A DNA stretch of 64,000 nt from Halotia wernerae (GTDB lineage: Bacteria > Cyanobacteriota > Cyanobacteriia > Cyanobacteriales > Nostocaceae): positions 98,017 to 162,016 of the forward strand of contig JAYGHB010000002.1 of assembly GCA_034931985.1 (NCBI GenBank), read 5' to 3'. The position numbers and the translations under genes were made by a program. The notes beneath the pieces are model-generated. The model was not told the DNA's origin. It did not search any database and was given only the letters and a program-made list of their open reading frames with translations. This document shows, in pieces, positions 25,053 through 34,068 of the stretch. Within the stretch, counting starts at the first letter, position 1. Each line of letters begins with the position of its first letter.

Positions 25053-25619
25053 TTAGCGCAGCGGTTTCTTCGCGCGCAGCACGATCGCGATCTGGCCGCA
25101 GACATTGTTGAAATGGCGGATCGCGTCGTCGATCGCCGCACGGTCGACTTCGCCGGCGGCAAGGCGCTTGTGCCATTCGGGCGTGAGCTGGAAATCGACC
25201 TTTTCGATCGCGAAATCGACGTCGAGTTGAAGGCCGAGCGGCGTGTTCGCCGCACCGGTCTTCGCCCATTCGCGGTTCAGCGCGCGGTCGAACAGCGCTA
25301 GCCCATCGGGCGTGATCGCGCGCACATGCGTGGGATCGTTGAGGAAGGCGTCGGAGCGGGGGTGGGGCACCACGATCTCGATCCGCGCTTCGGGGGCCGC
25401 GACGCGCCACAACTCGCGGATCATGCCGAGATAGCCGTCGGTGGTGGCGCCCAGATGTTCGAGCGCGTGGATCAGCGCCACATCGGTGACGGTTGAATCC
25501 GCCCACGGCCACGGCGTACGCTCGAGGTCGACGACCTGATCGGGCGCGCAGCCGGCGAATTTATCGACATTCACCCAGCCGGCGCGCTTGGCGTTGCCGC
25601 AACCGAGATTGAGTTTCAT
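25053..25619 (-). CDS. SAM-dependent methyltransferase-like protein
   Basis: A 188-residue protein. It begins MKLNLGCGNAKRAGWVNVDK, a class I methyltransferase motif I with the acidic end of strand 2 (VDK), and has ALIHALEHLG as the motif IV-like segment (HALEH). The type resembles small methyltransferases that act on sugars or small molecules. It overlaps the O-acetylhomoserine sulfhydrylase gene by four bases (ATGA). Linkage to sulfur-amino-acid metabolism is suggestive but unproven. Confidence 0.82.
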   Translation of the reverse strand: MKLNLGCGNAKRAGWVNVDKFAGCAPDQVVDLERTPWPWADSTVTDVALIHALEHLGATTDGYLGMIRELWRVAAPEARIEIVVPHPRSDAFLNDPTHVRAITPDGLALFDRALNREWAKTGAANTPLGLQLDVDFAIEKVDFQLTPEWHKRLAAGEVDRAAIDDAIRHFNNVCGQIAIVLRAKKPLR

Positions 25620-26920
25620 GTCGCGGCCAGCGCGGTGTCGAGATCGCGGATCAGATCGTCCACGTTCTCGATGCCGATCGACAGGCGGATGACGTCGGGC
25701 CCGGCGCCGGCGCGTGTCCGCTGATCCTCGGTCAATTGGCGATGGGTGGTGGACGCCGGATGGATGATGAGCGAGCGCGTGTCGCCGATATTGGCGAGAT
25801 GGCTGAACAACTCGACCGTCTCGACGACCTTCATGCCCGCTTCGTACCCGCCTTTGACGCCGAAGGTGAAGACCGAACCGGGGCCCTTGGGCAGGTACTT
25901 TTGGGCGAGTGCATGATAGGGGCTCGACTTCAATCCGGCATAGGAAACCCACGCGACTTTCGGATGCGCGGCCAGGAACTCCGCCACCGCTTGCGCGTTC
26001 GCGACATGGGCGGCCATGCGCAGATGCAGCGTCTCGATGCCGGAGATGGTGAGATACGCGTTGAGCGGGGCCATCGTGGGCCCGAGATCGCGCAAGCCCA
26101 CGGCGCGCGTCTTCATCGTGTAGCCGAAATCGCCGAAGGTCTCGGCGAATTTCAAACCGTGATAGGCGGGATCGGCTTCGGTCATCGAGGGGAATTTGCC
26201 CGACGCGAACCAATCGAACTTCCCGCTTTCGACGACCGCGCCGCCCATCGCGTTGCCATGGCCCGACAGGAACTTGGTCGTCGAGTGCAGGATGATGTCC
26301 GCGCCCCAATCGAAGGGCTTGCACAGGAACGGCGTCGCCAGCGTGTTGTCGACCATCAGCGGGATCTTCGCCTTGCGCGCGACTTGCGCGACCGCTTCCA
26401 GATCGACGATCACGCCGCCTGGATTGGCGAGCAATTCGCAGAAAATCGCTTTGGTGTTCGGGCCGATCGCCGCTTCGAAATTTTTCGGATCCGACGGATC
26501 GACGAAATCCACGCCCCAGCCGAATTTCTTGAAGGCGTGGGTGAACTGCGTGACCGAGCCGCCATAGAGATTGCGGCTGGCGACGAAGCGGTCGCCGGGT
26601 TCCATCAGCGAGAAGAAGGCGAGCAACTGCGCCGCGTGGCCCGAACTCGTGCACACCGTGCCGCGCCCGCCTTCGAGACTGGCGATGCGTTCCTCCAGCA
26701 CCGCGACGGTCGGGTTCGTCAGCCGCGAATAGATATAGCCGAAGGTCTGGAGGTTGAAGAGCGAGGCGGCGTGGTCCGCATCCTCGAACACATAGGCCGT
26801 CGTCTGATGGATCGGCGTCGAGCGCGCGCCCGTCGTCGGGTCTGGCGTGGCACCGGCATGCACGGCACGCGTGGCGAAACCGAATTTTTCGCGTGGAGTG
26901 CGGGTGCGTTCGTCGGGCAT
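25616..26920 (-). CDS. metY: O-acetylhomoserine sulfhydrylase (PLP-dependent)
   Basis: A 434-residue Cys/Met-metabolism PLP enzyme of the MetY class, which makes homocysteine from O-acetylhomoserine and sulfide. Landmarks are TRAVHAGATPDPTTGARSTP at the N-terminus, SGHAAQLLA, the PLP-Asp region LMVDNTLATPF, and the Schiff-base lysine in HSTTKFLSGHG. Length is typical of MetY (about 430), longer than MetB/MetC. A GGGAGA ribosome site precedes the ATG. The methyltransferase-like gene is coupled downstream. I saw no SAM riboswitch in the short leader. Confidence 0.92.
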   Translation of the reverse strand: MPDERTRTPREKFGFATRAVHAGATPDPTTGARSTPIHQTTAYVFEDADHAASLFNLQTFGYIYSRLTNPTVAVLEERIASLEGGRGTVCTSSGHAAQLLAFFSLMEPGDRFVASRNLYGGSVTQFTHAFKKFGWGVDFVDPSDPKNFEAAIGPNTKAIFCELLANPGGVIVDLEAVAQVARKAKIPLMVDNTLATPFLCKPFDWGADIILHSTTKFLSGHGNAMGGAVVESGKFDWFASGKFPSMTEADPAYHGLKFAETFGDFGYTMKTRAVGLRDLGPTMAPLNAYLTISGIETLHLRMAAHVANAQAVAEFLAAHPKVAWVSYAGLKSSPYHALAQKYLPKGPGSVFTFGVKGGYEAGMKVVETVELFSHLANIGDTRSLIIHPASTTHRQLTEDQRTRAGAGPDVIRLSIGIENVDDLIRDLDTALAAT

Positions 26921-26985
26921 GTTGGTTTCTCCCAGGAGTCGGCGGCATGTTGCATCGCGGGCCCGGGGAAGGGAAGTTTCTCGTC

Positions 26986-28164
26986 ATGCGCGAATGGCGG
27001 TTGGTGGTCTGGCTTTCGCTCGCCCAGATGATTTCCTGGGGGACGCTGTTCTACGGCTTCGCGGTGATCGTGGGGCCGATGGAGCGCGAGCTGGGCTGGT
27101 CGAAAACCGAAATCTACGCCGCCGCGTCGCTCGGGCTGATGGTGTCGGGGCTCGTGGCGTTGCCCGTTGGCGCGTGGATGGACCGGCACGGCGGCTTGCT
27201 GTCGATGACCGGCGGCTCGATCGCCGGCGGCTTGCTGATGATCGCCTGGGCGTTCGTGCAAACGCCCGCGCAGTTCTACGCGATCTGGATTTGCATGGGC
27301 GCCGTGCTGGCGTGCGTCCTTTATTCGCCCGGCTTCGCGGTGGTCGCGGCGAATGTGCGCGACTGGAAACGCGGCATTTTGATCATGACGTTCCTGGGCG
27401 GGCTCGCCAGCACGGCGTTCATTCCGCTCGGCCACTACATCAACGACCTTCTCGGCTGGCGCATGACGGCGATGATCTGGGGGGGCGTCAATCTCACCGT
27501 TTGCGTCGCGATCCATCTCTATTGGCTGCGGGGCACGCGCGCGAAGGGCGAAGCCGCGGCGCAAGCCGATGCGGGCGCCTCGGAATCCGCGCTCAAACTC
27601 GCGATGCGCCGACCTTCCTTCTGGGGGCTCGGCTTCGTCTATTTCGTCTATAATTTTTCGGTCAACGCGATCACATTCCACCTGATCGGTTTGCTGGGCG
27701 AGCGCGGCGTCGATCCCAATACGATCGTGCTCGTCTGGGCTGCGATCGGGCCGATGCAGGTCGCCGGCCGGATGAGCCTGTTCGTCTTCGGATCGCAGAT
27801 CAACGCGCGGCTTGTCGCGCGCGTGGCGATGGCGGGGTTGCTGATCGGCATGGCGATGTTGACGTCGGGGGCCGCCACGCTTGCCCCGCTGCTGATGTTC
27901 GCGTTCTTTCATGGCGCCGGGAACGGCTTGATGACGATCGTCAAAGGTACGATCGCGCCCGATATTTTCGGGCCGCGCGCCTATGCGACCGTCAACGGCG
28001 CGTTGACCGTGCCGCATCAATTCGCCGCCGCCGCCGCGCCGGTCGCCGCGGCGGCGTTGTGGGGCGTCTTCGGCTATGACGGCGTGCTGCTGATTTTGCT
28101 GGGACTGCTGTCGGCGGGGTTCCTCGCCATGCTCGCCGTCACGACGGCGCGGCGCGCTTCATGA
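26986..28164 (+). CDS. MFS transporter, first of a tandem pair
   Basis: A 392-residue major facilitator with about 12 membrane segments. The start at 26986 (MREWRLVVWLSLAQ) aligns with the start of the next gene (MKEIRFVVWFSIAQ). An upstream in-frame ATG at 26947 has a better AGGAG site and would add 13 residues. The pair shares long matches (GPMERELGWSKTEIY versus GPMERDLGWSKPEIY; LIGLLGERGVDP in both), so it arose by duplication. GAWMDRHGG is the MFS loop. The oxalate/monocarboxylate-type branch is likely; the substrate is unknown. Confidence 0.9.
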   Translation: MREWRLVVWLSLAQMISWGTLFYGFAVIVGPMERELGWSKTEIYAAASLGLMVSGLVALPVGAWMDRHGGLLSMTGGSIAGGLLMIAWAFVQTPAQFYAIWICMGAVLACVLYSPGFAVVAANVRDWKRGILIMTFLGGLASTAFIPLGHYINDLLGWRMTAMIWGGVNLTVCVAIHLYWLRGTRAKGEAAAQADAGASESALKLAMRRPSFWGLGFVYFVYNFSVNAITFHLIGLLGERGVDPNTIVLVWAAIGPMQVAGRMSLFVFGSQINARLVARVAMAGLLIGMAMLTSGAATLAPLLMFAFFHGAGNGLMTIVKGTIAPDIFGPRAYATVNGALTVPHQFAAAAAPVAAAALWGVFGYDGVLLILLGLLSAGFLAMLAVTTARRAS

Positions 28165-29333
28165 AAGAAATCCGGTTCGTCGTCTGGTTTTCGATCGCCC
28201 AGCTTATCGTGGGCGGGGCTCTCTACTACAGCTTCGCGGTGATCGCCGGCCCGATGGAACGCGATCTCGGCTGGTCGAAGCCCGAGATCTACGGGGCGTT
28301 GACGCTCGGGCTGGTCGTCTCGGGCCTGTCGGCGCTGCCCGTAGGCGCGTGGATGGACCGGCATGGCGGGTTATGGCCGATGACGCTGGGGTCGATCGCC
28401 GGCGGTCTGTTGATGGTCGCCTGGGCCTTCGTCGAAACGCTGCCCCAGTTCTACGCGCTGTGGATCGCGATGGGGGTGGCGTTCGCGTGCTCGCTCTACG
28501 ATCCCGCGTTCGCTGTCGTCGCGGCGAATGTGCGCGACTGGCGGCGCGGCATATTGACCATGACGCTGATCGGCGGCTTTTCGATCACCATCTTCGTCCC
28601 GCTGATGCATTATCTCAACGAGGCTTTCGGCTGGCGAAACGCGTTGATCGCGACCGGGGCTCTGACCGCGATCGCGTGCGGCTCGATCAATTTCTATTGG
28701 CTGCGGGGGACACGCGCCAAAGGCGCGGCGGCCGAAGCGGCGGATGCGACGCAAACCGGTTCGGCCTTGGCGGCGGCGTTGCGCCGACCGGCATTCTGGG
28801 GATTGGGGTTCGTCTATATCGCGTATAATTTCGCGATCGGCGTGGTGACGTTCCACCTGATCGGCTTGCTGGGCGAGCGCGGCGTCGATCCCGACATGAT
28901 CGTGCTGGTGTGGGCGACGATCGGGCCGATGCAGGTCGCCGGCCGGTTGACGTTGATGGTGCTGGGCGCGCGCGTCGACGGGCGGTTGACGGCGCGGGTC
29001 GCGATACTCTGCCTGTTGATGGCGATGGCGCTGTTGGTCAGCGGAATCGACGCGGTCGTGCCGCTGCTCGCCTTCGCGGCGATCTACGGTGTGGGCAACG
29101 GGTTGATGACGATCGTGCGCGGCACGATCGTGCCCGAACTGTTCGGCCCCCGCGATTACGCGACCATCAACGGCGCGCTGGCGCTGCCGTTCAACCTGTC
29201 GCGCGCTTTGGCGCCGGGGATCGCGGCGGCGCTGTGGCGCATTTCCGGCGGCTATGACGGCGTGACGCTTGCGTTGTTCGCCGCGCTGAGCGCCGCCTTC
29301 GTCGCGATCTGGGTGGTGACGATCAGGAAATGA
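28161..29333 (+). CDS. MFS transporter, second of a tandem pair
   Basis: A 390-residue paralogue of the preceding transporter, overlapping it by four bases (ATGA). It has the same GAWMDRHGG loop, an AANVRDWRRGIL segment after TM4 and IGPMQVAGR in the second half. The pair may transport related substrates or form a heterodimer; neither is shown. Its 3' end overlaps a small gene on the other strand. Confidence 0.92.
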   Translation: MKEIRFVVWFSIAQLIVGGALYYSFAVIAGPMERDLGWSKPEIYGALTLGLVVSGLSALPVGAWMDRHGGLWPMTLGSIAGGLLMVAWAFVETLPQFYALWIAMGVAFACSLYDPAFAVVAANVRDWRRGILTMTLIGGFSITIFVPLMHYLNEAFGWRNALIATGALTAIACGSINFYWLRGTRAKGAAAEAADATQTGSALAAALRRPAFWGLGFVYIAYNFAIGVVTFHLIGLLGERGVDPDMIVLVWATIGPMQVAGRLTLMVLGARVDGRLTARVAILCLLMAMALLVSGIDAVVPLLAFAAIYGVGNGLMTIVRGTIVPELFGPRDYATINGALALPFNLSRALAPGIAAALWRISGGYDGVTLALFAALSAAFVAIWVVTIRK

Positions 29334-29496
29334 CCGTGCGCTTGCACGGGGCGTTCAACGCGGCGGGCGCGATCTGCTCGGGCACCGCCCGGAACAACGC
29401 CGCGATCTTGGCGATGGCCGCGCCGAAGGCTTGCGCGCGCAGCTTGCGCGCATTGGCGATATGGAATTCGTACGCGGCGGCGGAAATTTGCGGCAT
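29323..29496 (-). CDS. small basic protein (57 residues)
   Basis: A 57-residue protein beginning MPQISAAAYEFHIANARKLR and continuing with a hydrophobic-helical stretch (FGAAIAKIAALFRAV). A GGAG ribosome site lies 7 bases upstream of the ATG at 29496. It is divergent from the LysR gene, a typical position for a regulated target. It overlaps the end of the second MFS gene by 11 bases. The A-R-x-L-R-A pattern resembles small alphaproteobacterial proteins of the RSP_7527/DUF1127 kind, which I know only by general pattern. Preferred over the plus-strand frame in the same place. Confidence 0.6.
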   Translation of the reverse strand: MPQISAAAYEFHIANARKLRAQAFGAAIAKIAALFRAVPEQIAPAALNAPCKRTVIS

Positions 29497-29617
29497 GGGG
29501 GAACTCCGGGGCTACGGTAATGGGATTGCGTATCCGGAGCTTGTTACGGTTCACCGCTGGTGATAATCGGCGAAATTGGCCTATCATTTGTGAAGCATCG
29601 TCACAAATGGAGCCGGT

Positions 29618-30511
29618 ATGGATCATTCGGGAGAAATGGCCGCTTTCGTCGCCGCGGTCGAGCGGGGCGGGTTTTCGGCCGCCGCGCGGGCGATGAAACT
29701 CACGCCGTCGGCATTATCGAAGCTCGTCGGGCGATTGGAAGCGCGGCTTGGCGTGCGCTTGTTGGCGCGCACGACGCGCACCTTGACGCTGACGCCCGAA
29801 GGCGAAGCCTATTACGCGCGCGCACGGCGCATCGTCGCCGATATCCGCGAAGCGGAGCTGGAGGTCGCGGGGTTCCGCGCCCGGCCGCGCGGCGTGCTGA
29901 AAATCAATACCGGCAACGCTTTCGGCTATCACCAGCTCGTTCCCGCCTTGCCGGAGTTCCTCGCGCGCAATCCCGATTTGCGCGTGCAGCTTTCCTTCGT
30001 CGACAAGCGCGTCGATCTGATAGAAAGCGGCGACGATGTCGGCATCCGCATCGGCGAAGTCGTCGACGACCGTTTGGTCGCGCGGCGCATCGCGCAGGTG
30101 AGCCGCACGATTTGCGCTTCGCCCGCGTATCTGGCGCGACGCGGCACGCCCAAGCGGCCCGAGGATCTGCGTGACCACGATTGCGTGACGATGTCGGACA
30201 TTCCGCATCTGGCGCATTGGCCGTTCAAATCGGGGATCGTCGAGGTGATCGGCCCGGCGAGCGTGGACAGCGCCAACGCGATGCTCGATCTCGGGATCGC
30301 GGGCGTGGGCGTGATCCGGATGGGCGATTTCGCGCTTGTCGACGCGATCCGCGACGGGCGCCTGATACCGATCCTGACCGATTGGCACGTGCGCGACCCG
30401 GTGACGATCTGGGCCGTTTATCCGCAAACGCGCAACCGCGTCCCGAAAACGGCGGCGTTCGTCGAATTCATGCAAGGCCGGTTCGGCCATGCCCCATGGC
30501 GGATCGTCTGA
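29618..30511 (+). CDS. LysR-family transcriptional regulator
   Basis: A 297-residue regulator. The N-terminal winged HTH (residues about 5-63) contains AAVERGGFSAAARAMKLTPS and SKLVGRLEARLGVRLLARTT. The C-terminal part is a type 2 periplasmic-binding fold for an effector. It is divergent from the small 57-residue gene across 121 bases and lies 43 bases before the EamA pair. LysR proteins usually control the divergent gene or the next operon. Confidence 0.93.
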   Translation: MDHSGEMAAFVAAVERGGFSAAARAMKLTPSALSKLVGRLEARLGVRLLARTTRTLTLTPEGEAYYARARRIVADIREAELEVAGFRARPRGVLKINTGNAFGYHQLVPALPEFLARNPDLRVQLSFVDKRVDLIESGDDVGIRIGEVVDDRLVARRIAQVSRTICASPAYLARRGTPKRPEDLRDHDCVTMSDIPHLAHWPFKSGIVEVIGPASVDSANAMLDLGIAGVGVIRMGDFALVDAIRDGRLIPILTDWHVRDPVTIWAVYPQTRNRVPKTAAFVEFMQGRFGHAPWRIV

Positions 30512-30554
30512 CGGGCTGCTAAGAAGGCGTCGGAGAAACCGTTAGACGAGATAG

Positions 30555-31430
30555 ATGATTCTTTCCGACAACGCGCGTGGCGCGCTGCTGCTGTCGAGCG
30601 CGATGACCATCTTCGTCGTCAACGACGCGGCGATGAAACTCGCCGCCCAAGACATTCCGATGATCCAAGCGCTGGCGCTGCGCGGTGTCGCCGCGACGGC
30701 GCTATTCGCTCTTATCGCTTGGCGCACGGGTGCGCTGGCCAATTTGTCGCTGCTGCGCGATCCCAAGATGCTGCTGCGCACGGTGGCCGAGGTCGCGGGA
30801 TCGATGCTGTTCATGCTGTCGCTCGCGCATATTCCGCTGGCGACGGCGGCGGCGTTGAACCAGGCGGTGCCGCTGCTGACCATCCCCTTCGCCATGCTGC
30901 TGCTGGGCGAGAAAGTGGGCTGGCGGCGCATCGCGGCGTTGCTCGCCGGGTTCGCGGGCGTGATTTTGATTTTGAAGCCGTCGCCCGCGGGCGTCGATCC
31001 GTGGCTGCTGGCGTCGTTCGCATCGGCCTGGGTATTCGCGCTGCGCGATTCGATCACGCGGATGCTGTCGTCGAACATCCCCACCGTTCTGGTCACGCTG
31101 CTGATGTCGGCCTCGATGATGACCGTCGGCGTGATCGGCACGATCGCGATCGGCTGGACGCCGATGACGCCCCATGGCTGGGGCTTGGTGGCGATCGCCA
31201 CGGTCGCAGTCGCGGGCGGCTACACGCTTCAAGTGGCGGCCTTCCGCGTGGGCGAGTTGTCGCTGGTCGGCGGCTTCCGTTACGCCGGGCTTATCGGTTC
31301 GACCCTGGCCGGCTGGCTGCTGTGGGATTATTTGCCCGACGCGCTGACCTGGACGGGCATGGCGCTGATCGTCGCGTCGGGAATCTACGCGCTGCATCGC
31401 AGCCGCGTGCGGGCGGGACGGACGCGGTGA
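30555..31430 (+). CDS. EamA/DMT-superfamily transporter, first of a pair
   Basis: A 291-residue protein with about ten hydrophobic segments in two EamA repeats, as in RhaT/YdcZ-type metabolite exporters. MLLLGEKVGWRRIAALLAGF is the conserved end of the first repeat. It overlaps the next EamA gene by GTGA. The two share architecture and many positions, indicating an old duplication. Substrate unknown; the family exports amino acids and other metabolites. Confidence 0.9.
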   Translation: MILSDNARGALLLSSAMTIFVVNDAAMKLAAQDIPMIQALALRGVAATALFALIAWRTGALANLSLLRDPKMLLRTVAEVAGSMLFMLSLAHIPLATAAALNQAVPLLTIPFAMLLLGEKVGWRRIAALLAGFAGVILILKPSPAGVDPWLLASFASAWVFALRDSITRMLSSNIPTVLVTLLMSASMMTVGVIGTIAIGWTPMTPHGWGLVAIATVAVAGGYTLQVAAFRVGELSLVGGFRYAGLIGSTLAGWLLWDYLPDALTWTGMALIVASGIYALHRSRVRAGRTR

Positions 31431-32293
31431 CCCACGGCAACCGCAACGGCATTCTGGCGATCGTCGCCGCGATGACGCTGTTCGCGTTTTCGGATACGGT
31501 CCTGAAGCTGGCGCTCGCCGACGTGCCGGCCGGGCAATTGCTGTTCGTGCGCGGCATCGTGCTGACGATCGCCGGTTCGCTGATCGTATGGCGCTCGGGC
31601 GGCTTCGCCCAACCGCGCGCGCTGATCGAACCGCATACGCTGCTGCGCGGCGCCATCGAAGCGGTCGCCGCGTTCAGCTTCATCGCGGCACTCGCGCATA
31701 TCCCGCTGGCCCTCAACGCCTCGATCAATATGGCGACACCGCTGCTGGTGCTGCCGGTCGCGGCGGCGTTTCTGGGCGAGCGTTTCGGCTGGCGGCGCGT
31801 CGGCGCGATTCTGGTCGGTTTCGCGGGCGTGCTGCTGATCTTGCGCCCCGGCGCCGAAGGCTTCGACATCTGGCTCGCCGTGTCGTTCCTGTCGGCGGTT
31901 TTGTGCGCGATCCGCGACGTGATCACGCGGCGCATTCCGCAATACGTGCCGTCGGCGGTCGTGACGCTGGTGACGCTGGCATCCGTCGGCGCGTTCGGCG
32001 GCGCGGTCGCTTTTTTGCAAGGCTTCGTGCCGATGCCGGGCTTCGCGTGGTTCGCGATTTTCGCTTCCGCGCTGATCTCGGGCACGGGGATGTATTGCAT
32101 GGTTCTATCGATGCGCTTGGGCGAGGTGACCGTCGTTTCGCCGTTCCGCTACACAGGGCTTATCAGCACGACCTTGCTGGGCTGGGCCGTCTGGGGCTAT
32201 CTGCCCGATTTCTACGCGTGGTGCGGGATGGCGTTGATCGTGGCGGCGGGGCTTTACGCGCTGTGGCGCGAGCGGAAGGTGAAGGCGGCATGA
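31427..32293 (+). CDS. EamA/DMT-superfamily transporter, second of a pair
   Basis: A 288-residue paralogue of the preceding gene with about ten membrane segments. The GTG start at 31427 overlaps the upstream stop (GTGA). FLGERFGWRRVGAILVGFAG repeats the conserved end of EamA repeat 1. It overlaps the DUF2798-like gene by four bases, making a coupled set of three. A two-gene EamA set could act as a heterodimer. Confidence 0.88.
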   Translation: MTHGNRNGILAIVAAMTLFAFSDTVLKLALADVPAGQLLFVRGIVLTIAGSLIVWRSGGFAQPRALIEPHTLLRGAIEAVAAFSFIAALAHIPLALNASINMATPLLVLPVAAAFLGERFGWRRVGAILVGFAGVLLILRPGAEGFDIWLAVSFLSAVLCAIRDVITRRIPQYVPSAVVTLVTLASVGAFGGAVAFLQGFVPMPGFAWFAIFASALISGTGMYCMVLSMRLGEVTVVSPFRYTGLISTTLLGWAVWGYLPDFYAWCGMALIVAAGLYALWRERKVKAA

Positions 32294-32535
32294 GTACTGC
32301 GTTGAAAATCCGGCTGGCGTTTTCCGGCCTGCTGACCGTCGTGATGACGGCGATCGTGTCCTGCATTTCGACGGTCCGCGTGATGGGGCCGGGCGACGTC
32401 GTCGCCGATCCCGCCGCGTTTTTGGACGCGTGGACGCATGCGTGGTTCTATTCCTGGATCGTCGCGGCCCCCACGGTCTATTTCGTGGCGCCGTGGGCAC
32501 GCGGCAAGGTCGAGGGCTGGTTCGCGCCGAAGTGA
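32290..32535 (+). CDS. DUF2798-like small membrane protein
   Basis: An 81-residue protein with two hydrophobic segments (LAFSGLLTVVMTAIVSCIST and AWFYSWIVAAPTVYFVAPW). The pattern, including the FLDAWTHAWFYSW segment and an R-x-K near the C-terminus, fits the DUF2798 family as I remember it. Function unknown. It is translationally coupled to the EamA pair by an ATGA overlap. Confidence 0.78.
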   Translation: MSTALKIRLAFSGLLTVVMTAIVSCISTVRVMGPGDVVADPAAFLDAWTHAWFYSWIVAAPTVYFVAPWARGKVEGWFAPK

Positions 32536-32536
32536 A

Positions 32537-33607
32537 TCAGCGCCAAAGGTTCCGGCGCATCAGCCAATCCTGAATGCGCTCGGCGACCTGATCCGAGTTC
32601 TTGTCCATCATCGGCATGTGGCTGTTGCCCGCGATGCCGCCGCGCGGCAGGTCGAGCACGTCCACGGTCGCGCCGGCGGCGCGCAAGACTTCGAAATAGC
32701 GCAGGCCGTTGCCCTTGATCGCGGGCCAGCGCGTGTCCTGTTCGATGTAATCGCCGTAGATCGCGAGGACGGGCACGCCCTTGATTTCGGCCGCGCGGCC
32801 GGGATCGCCGAAACCCGTCGGCTCGATCGCCACGATCGCGCGCACCTTGTCGGGCCGCGCTTCGGCCGCGCGGAAGGCGAATTGCCCGGCCTGGCTATGC
32901 GCCACCAGCACGCAAGGGCAGGTGCGATCGACCAGCGCGATATAAGCTTCCGTGATGGCCTCGTCGGTCGAGGTCCAGCGCGGCACCATCTGACGCACGA
33001 GCTGATCGTAGGCTTCGGCCGGGAATTGATTGCCTTCCAGCATCTCGCGCTTGGCGAAGGACCCGGCGCCGTCGCCGATGCGGAAACGCTCGAAGGCTTC
33101 GGGCTGCGCCAGGAACACCGGCTCGCCGCGGAAGATATCGGGATATTGCGCCCAGCCCGCGCGCCCGCGTTCGACCGCGTCGGCGTTGTGCACGCTCCAG
33201 CCGCGGCGCAGGAAGAAATTGAGCCAGCCGTCGCGCCCGTCGGGCGTGGTTTCGTACTGCACGCCCGTCATGCCGCCGCCATGCATCAGCACCAGCGGTG
33301 CGGCACCGCGCTTCCAGCGCGGTTCGAACCATTGCGCGTACATGTGTTCGACCAGGAACGTGCCGTTGGGATCGATGCGCGCGACCGGTCCGCCGGGCGT
33401 GAACTGCACGTCGCGCACCGGCTTGCCCACGATCGTCACCGCGCGCCCGCCGACATGATACGAGCCCATATTCGCGAGCACGATGTCGCCCTTGGGCGAC
33501 GGGACGGGCGTGCCGTCGGCCGCGACGGTCGTTCCGCCGCCGCCGCCGCAAGCGGCGAGCGGCAACAGGGCGGCGATGGCGAGAAACGCGTGGCGCAAAG
33601 TCGGCAT
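32537..33607 (-). CDS. lipoprotein alpha/beta hydrolase (esterase-like)
   Basis: A 356-residue protein. The N-terminus MPTLRHAFLAIAALLPLAAC is a lipoprotein signal with a lipobox ending in Cys20, followed by a glycine linker. The hydrolase core shows an oxyanion-region HGGGMTG, a nucleophile elbow AHSQAG and a likely catalytic His in GNSHMP. Two Cys in RTCPCVLVAHS sit just before the elbow. Homologues are esterases of undefined substrate. It ends one base after the DUF2798-like gene (convergent) and lies 8 bases downstream of the pseudokinase-pair copy B. Confidence 0.85.
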   Translation of the reverse strand: MPTLRHAFLAIAALLPLAACGGGGGTTVAADGTPVPSPKGDIVLANMGSYHVGGRAVTIVGKPVRDVQFTPGGPVARIDPNGTFLVEHMYAQWFEPRWKRGAAPLVLMHGGGMTGVQYETTPDGRDGWLNFFLRRGWSVHNADAVERGRAGWAQYPDIFRGEPVFLAQPEAFERFRIGDGAGSFAKREMLEGNQFPAEAYDQLVRQMVPRWTSTDEAITEAYIALVDRTCPCVLVAHSQAGQFAFRAAEARPDKVRAIVAIEPTGFGDPGRAAEIKGVPVLAIYGDYIEQDTRWPAIKGNGLRYFEVLRAAGATVDVLDLPRGGIAGNSHMPMMDKNSDQVAERIQDWLMRRNLWR

Positions 33608-33615
33608 GGTGGACC

Positions 33616-34068
33616 TCAACCCGGCGGAGTCAGCGGTTCTTTGATCGTCTCGCCCCATTCGGCGATCAACGCGGTTTGACGTTCTTCCAGGATCGCGAAC
33701 TGTTCCTTCTGTTCGCGCGTTGTGATCGCTTCGCCGATCGCGGGCACGATGACGGCGACGGCCGTGCCCGCCATGCCGGCGGCGACGGGCACGCCCCAGG
33801 CCCACATATCGCCCATGATGAAGCGCGTATTGTCGAGCAAGCCCGCCAGCACGACGGGGCCGGCGGCGGCGAGCGTCATCGCGGCCGAGCCGATCCAGGC
33901 GAAACGGCGCTTGCTGCCTTCCATCATGTAGACGGCGGCGCACGGAGTGAATACGCCGATGATATAGGCCAGCAACGCGGGCTTCAGGATCAACACCGCC
34001 ACGGCGAGGACCGTGGCGCCGAGAATGGCGAGGGCGATCAGGATCCCGCGGATGCCGAGCGATCTCAT
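33616..34068 (-). CDS. membrane protein paired with the pseudokinase (copy B)
   Basis: A 150-residue paralogue-like counterpart of the protein at 13111. It has about four hydrophobic segments, then a charged tail (EAITTREQKEQFAILEERQT) ending near WGETIKEPL, which parallels WGDRLDRPL in copy A. It overlaps the pseudokinase gene by four bases, as in copy A. Conservation of the order, the overlap and the tail supports a joint membrane function. Function unknown. Confidence 0.82.
   Translation of the reverse strand: MRSLGIRGILIALAILGATVLAVAVLILKPALLAYIIGVFTPCAAVYMMEGSKRRFAWIGSAAMTLAAAGPVVLAGLLDNTRFIMGDMWAWGVPVAAGMAGTAVAVIVPAIGEAITTREQKEQFAILEERQTALIAEWGETIKEPLTPPG

Noticed and set aside
26921..26985. 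Possible SAM-sensing riboswitch upstream of metY
   Set aside because: The leader is short and I could not match a SAM-II or related consensus or its pairing.
29330..29563. Plus-strand 77-codon frame after the second MFS gene
   Set aside because: The opposite strand has a better ribosome site and a more protein-like 57-residue product facing LysR.
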